Source: Jidongwangia harbinensis (GTDB lineage: Bacteria; Actinomycetota; Actinomycetes; Mycobacteriales; Micromonosporaceae). Taken from it: DNA of 64,000 nucleotides. Positions 59,420 to 64,000 of the stretch are shown here, in pieces. The notes under the pieces are model-generated. The model saw only the letters and a program-made list of their open reading frames with translations. It did no database searches and was not told the DNA's origin. Every line of letters begins with the position of its first letter. The first letter of the stretch is position 1. The stretch is from NCBI RefSeq assembly GCF_020216025.1, contig NZ_JAIWNC010000012.1:124001-188000 (forward strand), given 5' to 3'. The translations under genes were made by a program, and so were the position numbers.

Positions 59420-59535
59420 CCCGTCTGCCCCGGAGCGGACCCGCTTCGCCGATTCGCCGATTCGCCGACCGGATTGCCCACCCTGCCCGATGATGGAGGC
59501 AAGTGGGCAGTCGGGCGATCAGCAGGGAGCACGGG

Positions 59536-61077
59536 GTGGGTCTCTTCCGGTCCAGGTCGGTCAGTGAACCGGCGGCTCGCGCGGTGCCGCGCGACGTCGA
59601 GAGCCTGGAAACGCTGATCATCGACCTCCAGAAGGCGACGGACGAGGCCTCCACCTGGCGGATCACCGTGGAGAGCACGGTCCGCTCGCACGGCTTCAGC
59701 TACGGCGCGGTCTGGCTGCCCGACGGCCGCGGTCACGTGACGGTCGGTTACGAGACCGGGCCGCTGGTCGAGGAGATGCGGGCCTCGGTCGCCGGCCGGC
59801 CGGTGCCGGCCGACGCGGGCCTGGTCGGCCGCGCGGCGCAGACCCGGCAACCGGTGTACATCGGCTCGATGGCGGACTGCGGCGACTGCCAGCGCTGCCA
59901 GGCGGCCGGCCGGCACGGCATGGCCGCCGCGGTGGTGACGCCGGTGATCCAGGGCAACGAGGTGATCGCGGTCCTCGAGTACTTCTCCGCCGAGCCGCTC
60001 TACATCGACGGCCCGCGCAGCGAGAAGTGGGCGTGCATCGCCCGCATCGCCGAGCAGGCCCGGACGAACACGGTGGTGGCCGCGGAACTGCGCCAGGTCG
60101 CGGCCGACCGGCTCGCCGTCACCGAGGTGGTCACCAAGCTCGGCCAGGCCACCGACACCCAGTCCGCGCTGCGCATCGGGCTGGACGCGGTACGCACCGC
60201 GTTCGGCTGGGCGTACGGCTCCTACTGGGAGGTCGACGGCGAGGAGAACGTCCTCACCTTCCGGGTGGAGTCCGGCTCGGCGGGTGAGGAGTTCCGCAAG
60301 GTCACGCTGGCCGCCACGTTCGCCGAGGGGGTGGGCCTGTCCGGGCGCGCCTGGCGTTCCCGCGACCTGGTGTTCGTCCACGACCTGGCGGAACTCACCG
60401 ACTGCGTCCGGGCCCCCGCGGCGCAGCGGGCCGGCGTACGTTCCGGGGTGTGTTTCCCGCTGTTCAGCCATGACCGGATCGTCGGCACCATGGACTTCTT
60501 CACCACCGAGTACATCGAGCTGTCCGAGACCCGGGCCGCGGCGCTGCGCAACGTCGGCCAGCTGGTCTCCCAGCGGCTCGAGGTGCTGCGCGCCGCGGAG
60601 ATGTCGGCGGAGAACGCCCGGTCACTGCTGGACACGGTGTCCCGGTTGCGGGCCGCCTCGGACGACGCCACCCGGGTGGCCGAGGAGGCGGTGAGCCGCG
60701 CCTCCGCGATGACCCAGGAGGTGGAGGCGCTGGGCCAGGCGTCCATCGCGATCGGCGACGTCATCAAGATCATTTCTTCGATCGCCGACCAGACCAACCT
60801 GCTCGCCCTCAACGCCACCATCGAGGCGGCCCGGGCCGGCGAGGTGGGCCGCGGCTTCGCGGTGGTCGCCGGCGAGGTGAAGGACCTGGCCCGGGAGACC
60901 GCGGAGGCGACGCAGCGGGTGTCCGAGCAGATCACCGGCATCCAGTCCAGCGCCCGTACGGTCTCCTCCGGCATCCTCACCACCAGCGACACGATCGGGC
61001 AGATGGACGCGGTCCAGGCCCGGATGAACGAGGTGCTCGAGGAGCAGGCCCGGATGGCGTCGGCACTGCAGCTCTGA
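59536..61077 (+). CDS. Soluble GAF-GAF chemoreceptor (cytoplasmic MCP)
   Basis: About 513 residues with no TM segment. Two GAF domains (about residues 15-175 and 195-345) precede a signalling domain with the hairpin SIADQTNLLALNATIEAARAGEVGRGFAVVAGEVKDLARETAEAT near 410-450. GAF1 contains a cysteine cluster, ADCGDCQRCQAAG near 113, which may bind metal or sense redox. GTG at 59536 has AGGGAG 8 nt upstream. GTG at 59503 follows GGAGG at a short 3-nt gap and is the longer alternative. Its TGA stop lies in the terminal repeat of a MITE-like element. Confidence 0.93.
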   Translation: MGLFRSRSVSEPAARAVPRDVESLETLIIDLQKATDEASTWRITVESTVRSHGFSYGAVWLPDGRGHVTVGYETGPLVEEMRASVAGRPVPADAGLVGRAAQTRQPVYIGSMADCGDCQRCQAAGRHGMAAAVVTPVIQGNEVIAVLEYFSAEPLYIDGPRSEKWACIARIAEQARTNTVVAAELRQVAADRLAVTEVVTKLGQATDTQSALRIGLDAVRTAFGWAYGSYWEVDGEENVLTFRVESGSAGEEFRKVTLAATFAEGVGLSGRAWRSRDLVFVHDLAELTDCVRAPAAQRAGVRSGVCFPLFSHDRIVGTMDFFTTEYIELSETRAAALRNVGQLVSQRLEVLRAAEMSAENARSLLDTVSRLRAASDDATRVAEEAVSRASAMTQEVEALGQASIAIGDVIKIISSIADQTNLLALNATIEAARAGEVGRGFAVVAGEVKDLARETAEATQRVSEQITGIQSSARTVSSGILTTSDTIGQMDAVQARMNEVLEEQARMASALQL

Positions 61078-61240
61078 GGCCTGTTTCGAAACCCGGCCAA
61101 GTGCGAGGCGAGGTCCAGGGGTCGGCTGGCGCCGGCCGCATGGCGGCCTCATACCGGGGTTGTAGGTGGCCGTTCTGCGGACGCCGTCAGGCGGCGCCTG
61201 GGCCAGGCCGTAGCCCTGGCCGGGTTCGAAACAGGCCTCA
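61075..61240. mobile_element. 166-bp MITE-like element with terminal inverted repeats and GCTC target duplication
   Basis: The left end, TGAGGCCTGTTTCGAAA then CCCGGCCA, is matched by the reverse complement of the right end with one base deleted (25 of 26 positions). The bases flanking the element are GCTC on both sides (61071-61074 and 61241-61244), the pattern of a 4-bp target-site duplication. There is no transposase. The inner sequence is also weakly inverted. Both ends supply TGA stop codons, one to the chemoreceptor gene and one to the esterase gene. Confidence 0.7.
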
Positions 61241-62020
61241 GCTCGCCGGCACGGGCCGGAGCCAGTCCAGCACGGTACGGATCCCGGCGTCCCAGTAGCT
61301 CCACTCGTGGGCGCCCGGCCCGAACCCCGAGTCCAGCGGAACGCCGTGCGCGGCGCACGCCGCGACGAAGCGCTCGTTCTGCGCCCGCAGATGGTCCTCG
61401 GTGCCGCAGCGCACCATCAGCCGGGGCAACCCGGCCGGGTCCGCGGTGGCGACCAGGTGCAGCAGGTCCTCGTCGGTGCCGGCGAGGTCCCGGTCGCCGA
61501 AGACCCGGTCGGTCAGCGCGCGCATGAACGGCCGCATGTCGTACTTCTGGATGTATGCCACATCCAGCGCGCCGGACAGACTGGCCGCGGCGGCGAACCG
61601 CTCCGGATGACGCAGCGCCCACTTGAGCGCGCCGTACCCGCCCATGCTCAGCCCCGCCACGAAGGTGTCCGCGGGCCGGGTGGACACCCGGAAGAAGCGC
61701 GCCACCACCTGCGGCAGTTCCTCGGCGAGGAAGGTCCAGTACCGCCCGCCGGACGCCTCGTCGGCGTAGAAGCTGCGGTGCACCTGCGGCATCACGACCG
61801 CCAGGCCGCGGTCCGCCGCGTACCTCTCGATCGAGGTGTAGCGCGCCCAGGCCGAGTCGTCATCGGTGAGCCCGTGCAGCAGGTAGAGCACCGGAGGCGG
61901 CGCGGCGCCGGTGGAGCCGGTGACGCCGATCTGCGCCGCCGAGGACTCCGGCAGCAGGACGGTCATCGACGTGCCCAGTTCCAGCACCTCGGACGAGAAG
62001 TTGCAGCGGATCAGGGCCAT
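61238..62020 (-). CDS. Alpha/beta hydrolase, esterase family (PF00756-like)
   Basis: A 260-residue esterase. Motifs are VLYLLHGLTDDDSAWARYTSIERYA (oxyanion His-Gly) near 45, FVAGLSMGGYGALKWAL (nucleophile Ser in GLSMGG) near 121, CGTEDHL with the Asp near 205 and GAHEWSYWDAGI with the catalytic His near 235. It resembles tributyrin esterase EstA or S-formylglutathione-hydrolase relatives. No signal peptide, so it is cytoplasmic. ATG at 62020 fits MALIRCNFSSEVLELG. The stop codon is contributed by the MITE-like element, so its original C-terminus was probably different. Confidence 0.9.
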   Translation of the reverse strand: MALIRCNFSSEVLELGTSMTVLLPESSAAQIGVTGSTGAAPPPVLYLLHGLTDDDSAWARYTSIERYAADRGLAVVMPQVHRSFYADEASGGRYWTFLAEELPQVVARFFRVSTRPADTFVAGLSMGGYGALKWALRHPERFAAAASLSGALDVAYIQKYDMRPFMRALTDRVFGDRDLAGTDEDLLHLVATADPAGLPRLMVRCGTEDHLRAQNERFVAACAAHGVPLDSGFGPGAHEWSYWDAGIRTVLDWLRPVPAS

Positions 62021-62062
62021 CGTGCCAGTCTCGACGATGCGTACCCGGGTGGCCACAGCGGG

Positions 62063-62091
62063 TTGGGAATGTCGTACCCGTCGATTAGAAT
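62063..62091 (+). promoter_or_regulatory. Candidate housekeeping promoter
   Basis: TTGGGA (62063-62068), a 17-base spacer and TAGAAT (62086-62091) lie in a locally AT-rich stretch. They end 40 bases before the GTG at 62132. The spacing is optimal for the main sigma factor, and it drives the hypothetical gene away from the esterase gene. Confidence 0.55.
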
Positions 62092-62131
62092 GTATGTACT
62101 AATACCGCCTCTGACCTGCGGGGGAGATCAC

Positions 62132-62779
62132 GTGTCCACACCCGTCCTGCCTGTCGTTCCTCCCTACGCCACGATGCTCGGGTTCACTCGTTATGTCGCC
62201 CGCACCGGCCCCGCCAAGGCCACGTTCGTCGGCGGCCTGCGCCGCCAGCGCGAACGCCGTTCCGGCTTCAACCCGCACGGCCAGCTCGTCAAGGCCCTCA
62301 AGGCGGACATCGCGTTCCGCACCGGCGGCAGCTACCTGGCCGCCGTCCCCGAGCTGGTGAAGCCCCGATGGAAACCGCTCTACGAGTCGGTCAGCGCCGG
62401 CGCCACGTCCTACCTGCACTCCCTGGGCGACCCGGCCCAGGTCGGCCTCGCCCAGACCCGGGACGCGCTCGCCACGGTCGGCCCTCTGGCAGTCAAGATC
62501 AACCCCCACTTCGGCCTACGGTACGACGACGGCCGCCGCGAAGCCGTCCGCCTGCACTTCGACGAGGACCCGCCCACCACCGAGGCCGTCACCGCCACGC
62601 TGCACCTGATGGCCCGCCACGCCGATCAGATCCTGCCCAACGCCGAACCGGTGCTGGTCGACGTCCGTCGCGGCGCCACCCACCGTCTCGACCCGGCCAC
62701 CAAGACCGCCGACGTGGAGCGCTGGCTCGCCGGCGAGGCGGCCGCCTTCACCGCGATGTGGGGAACCACGGCGGCCTGA
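62132..62779 (+). CDS. Hypothetical protein
   Basis: A 215-residue soluble protein with a basic N-terminal half (TRYVARTGPAKATFVGGLRRQRERRSGFNPHGQLVKALKADIAF) and a C-terminal half VKINPHFGLRYDDGRREAVRLHFDEDPPTTEAVTATLHLMARHADQ...VLVDVRRGATHRLDPATKTADVERWLAGEAAAFTAMW. The GTG at 62132 has GGGGAG 5 nt upstream. I do not recognise it, although the N-terminal motif resembles small nucleic-acid-associated proteins. It is followed by 18-bp repeats and a strong hairpin. Confidence 0.7.
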   Translation: MSTPVLPVVPPYATMLGFTRYVARTGPAKATFVGGLRRQRERRSGFNPHGQLVKALKADIAFRTGGSYLAAVPELVKPRWKPLYESVSAGATSYLHSLGDPAQVGLAQTRDALATVGPLAVKINPHFGLRYDDGRREAVRLHFDEDPPTTEAVTATLHLMARHADQILPNAEPVLVDVRRGATHRLDPATKTADVERWLAGEAAAFTAMWGTTAA

Positions 62780-62815
62780 CCCGCTGACGACGACCGACGG
62801 TCCTTGCCGCCGGTC

Positions 62816-62905
62816 ACCGCGGATCACCGGATCACCGCGGATCACCGGATCACCGCGGATCACCGGATCACCGCGGATCACCGGATCACCGCGGATCACC
62901 GGCTC
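62816..62905. repeat. 18-bp tandem repeat, five copies
   Basis: ACCGCGGATCACCGGATC is repeated five times (starts 62816, 62834, 62852, 62870, 62888; the last copy has GGCTC for GGATC). It lies in the 0.8-kb gene-free stretch 62780-63600, directly before a palindrome. Confidence 0.9.
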
Positions 62906-62928
62906 CCGGGGCGCGCCCCGGGAGCCGG
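62899..62928. terminator. 30-bp perfect palindrome, probable terminator
   Basis: CCGGCTCCCGGGGCG and its reverse complement are joined at the centre, a perfect 30-bp palindrome by eye. It is followed by TCC rather than a T-run. It lies 120 bases after the hypothetical gene and would form a very stable stem. It could also be a protein-binding or recombination site. Confidence 0.65.
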
Positions 62929-63124
62929 TCCAGCGGTGACGCTTCCTCGTGCGACGCACCGCCGGCCTCACCGCACCCGCCGGCCTCCCGCACCCGCAGG
63001 CCTCGCCCGCACCCGCCGTCGAGCACGGCGACCCCGACGCCCACCACGTCGCACCCACTCGAGCGCGGCTGCCCTGACGTGTCGCGGGGTGTCGATCACC
63101 GGCACCTCACGTCCGACCCGCCGC

Positions 63125-63307
63125 CGTGTGCACCTGAGGCAAGCTCCACGCCCCAGCCCCCCACACACCCAGCCCCGACCACCCCCGTGGGGACCTACGG
63201 CACGCTCCACGCCCCAGCCCCCCACACGCTCAGCTTCGATTACCCCCGTGGGGACCTGGGACCTGATCCGCGCCCCAGTTCCCCGCACTCGGCCGTTCCC
63301 CGCACTC
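63125..63307. repeat. Array 3 of 61-bp CGTG repeats (three units)
   Basis: CGTG unit starts at 63125, 63186 and 63247 are exactly 61 bases apart. The first two units share CTCCACGCCCCAGCCCCC and CACAC, the third diverges after GGGGACCT. Period and start match arrays 1 and 2, but the sequence is only moderately similar, so common origin is likely and not proven. Overlapping it, three 17-bp units (GTTCCCCGCACTCGGCC) lie at 63278-63328. Confidence 0.65.
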
Positions 63308-63600
63308 GGCCGTTCCCCGCACTCGGCAGCCGGGTCGCGTCGCCGGCACCTGTGCCGAGTTCGATGATCGACGCTCGTTTCCCGCCGTCCTCGGGTGAAC
63401 CAGCGGCCAGCACCGCACCACGTCTCCCCACGCACCACCCAGGCATCCGGTCGGCGTCGCGGATGCGCTCTTCGGCTGGGTCGGCCGGCCGAATCGGCAG
63501 GATTTTTCCGGGTTTCGGCGCGGGAACCGCTTAGGTGCAGACCGGTTGCGACGATGTCTCTCGGTGTAAGCGGGGGAACAACGTCGGGGGGCGTTCGGTC

Positions 63601-64000
63601 ATGCAGGCAATCACTCGGATCGCGGGAAACACGGCTCTGGCGCTGCTGGGCGCGGCGGCCGGGATGCTGTTCCAGCCGGCTCCGGCCGGGGCTGCGACGC
63701 CGAGCCTGCCGAGCCTGGTCGCGTACGTGCGGGGCGGGGACGTCTACGTCAGCAAGGGTGCCACCGAGAAGCGGCTGACCACCGGCGGTGGGCACTCCCG
63801 GCCGCGCTGGTCGGCGAACGGTAAGCAGCTTGTCCTGCTCAAGGGCGGCCAGCTGTGGACCATGAAGGCGGACGGCACCGCCAAGCGGCGGCTCACCACC
63901 CGCGCGGCGTCGGGTGCGTCCTGGTCGCCGGACGGCAAGTGGATCGCGTTCGCCTCGCTGTCGTGCACCGGCGGGCCGGGCGTCTACCGGATCTCCACGA
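63601..64000 (+). CDS. Secreted beta-propeller (PD40/TolB-like) protein, 5' part
   Basis: The first 133 residues of a protein that continues past the window. A signal peptide (MQAITRIAGNTALALLGAAAGMLFQPAPAGAA) is followed by two or more WD40-like beta-propeller blades of the PD40 kind: SLVAYVRGGDVYVSKGATEKRLTTGGGHSRPRWSANGK and LLKGGQLWTMKADGTAKRRLTTRAASGASWSPDGKWIAFAS. The conserved W(S/T)PDGK phrase marks each repeat. The protein is exported and may bind envelope sugars or proteins. The full domain set cannot be judged here. Confidence 0.85.
   Translation, partial: MQAITRIAGNTALALLGAAAGMLFQPAPAGAATPSLPSLVAYVRGGDVYVSKGATEKRLTTGGGHSRPRWSANGKQLVLLKGGQLWTMKADGTAKRRLTTRAASGASWSPDGKWIAFASLSCTGGPGVYRIST

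Overview
The window is very GC-rich with actinomycete-style gene packing: GTG starts, 4-bp stop/start overlaps, almost no AT-rich spacers. Gene content (DUF6401 and DUF3072 small proteins, Clp-N/HTH pair, GlgX-TreY-TreZ, SpoIIE-type phosphatase fused to an anti-sigma kinase domain, chemoreceptors, two GGDEF-EAL proteins) points to the Micromonosporaceae, most likely a motile Actinoplanes-like organism. This is inferred from gene content only. No rRNA, tRNA, CRISPR array, prophage or intact IS element is seen. The gene at the right edge is cut off by the window.

Layout. 0.1-6.1 kb: small membrane and hypothetical proteins, a CrtI/PYROXD2-like FAD oxidoreductase, a YihY membrane protein, an SRPBCC protein, a lipoprotein and a DUF6401 protein. 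6.1-7.1 kb: a non-coding array of 61-bp repeats. 7.1-24 kb: a TM-helix/coiled-coil membrane protein, the PAS-GAF-SpoIIE-HATPase regulator, an SDR, a cation/proton antiporter, a VOC protein, an autoregulated-looking HTH/Clp-N operon, a MarR-pirin-epimerase operon, a phospholipase D-like protein, a two-component system and a PCMT-like methyltransferase. 24-33.6 kb: a minus-strand purine-catabolism operon (uraD, uraH, uricase, 8-oxoguanine-deaminase-like, malate synthase, DUF6986, allantoinase, allantoicase) followed by an APH-fold kinase and the PCMT-like gene. 33.7-43.1 kb: HrpB helicase with a pentapeptide minisatellite, a second 61-bp array, a GGDEF-EAL protein, a PP2C phosphatase / multi-TM protein / anchored solute-binding protein module, and YidD. 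43.2-53.6 kb: a catalase-like hypothetical, the glycogen-to-trehalose operon, a Na+/H+ antiporter overlapping a UBP zinc finger, a lipoprotein and an EcsC protein. 53.8-64 kb: GGDEF-EAL, a membrane chemoreceptor with a candidate sigma-28 promoter, GNAT, PAC2, a soluble GAF chemoreceptor, an esterase, a hypothetical, a third 61-bp array and a secreted beta-propeller.

How the genes work together. The purine operon covers urate to 5-hydroxyisourate to OHCU to allantoin (uricase, UraH, UraD), then allantoate and ureidoglycolate (AllB, Alc). Malate synthase is placed to consume the glyoxylate that ureidoglycolate breakdown yields. GlgX, TreY and TreZ turn glycogen branches into trehalose. The GGDEF-EAL protein, chemoreceptors and the CTCA-N16-ACCGATAG promoter suggest c-di-GMP and chemotaxis control of a motile stage.

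The most unusual content is non-coding. Three loci carry tandem units of 61 bp all beginning CGTG, and two of them also carry a shared inverted degenerate unit. A 166-bp MITE-like element with near-perfect terminal inverted repeats and a GCTC duplication supplies the stop codons of both flanking genes. A dispersed inverted repeat centred on GGAGCGCTCC occurs after or between minus-strand genes. Several convergent gene junctions carry tandem duplications of the local 3' end (70 bp x2, 51 bp x3, 41 bp x3, 14 bp x2).
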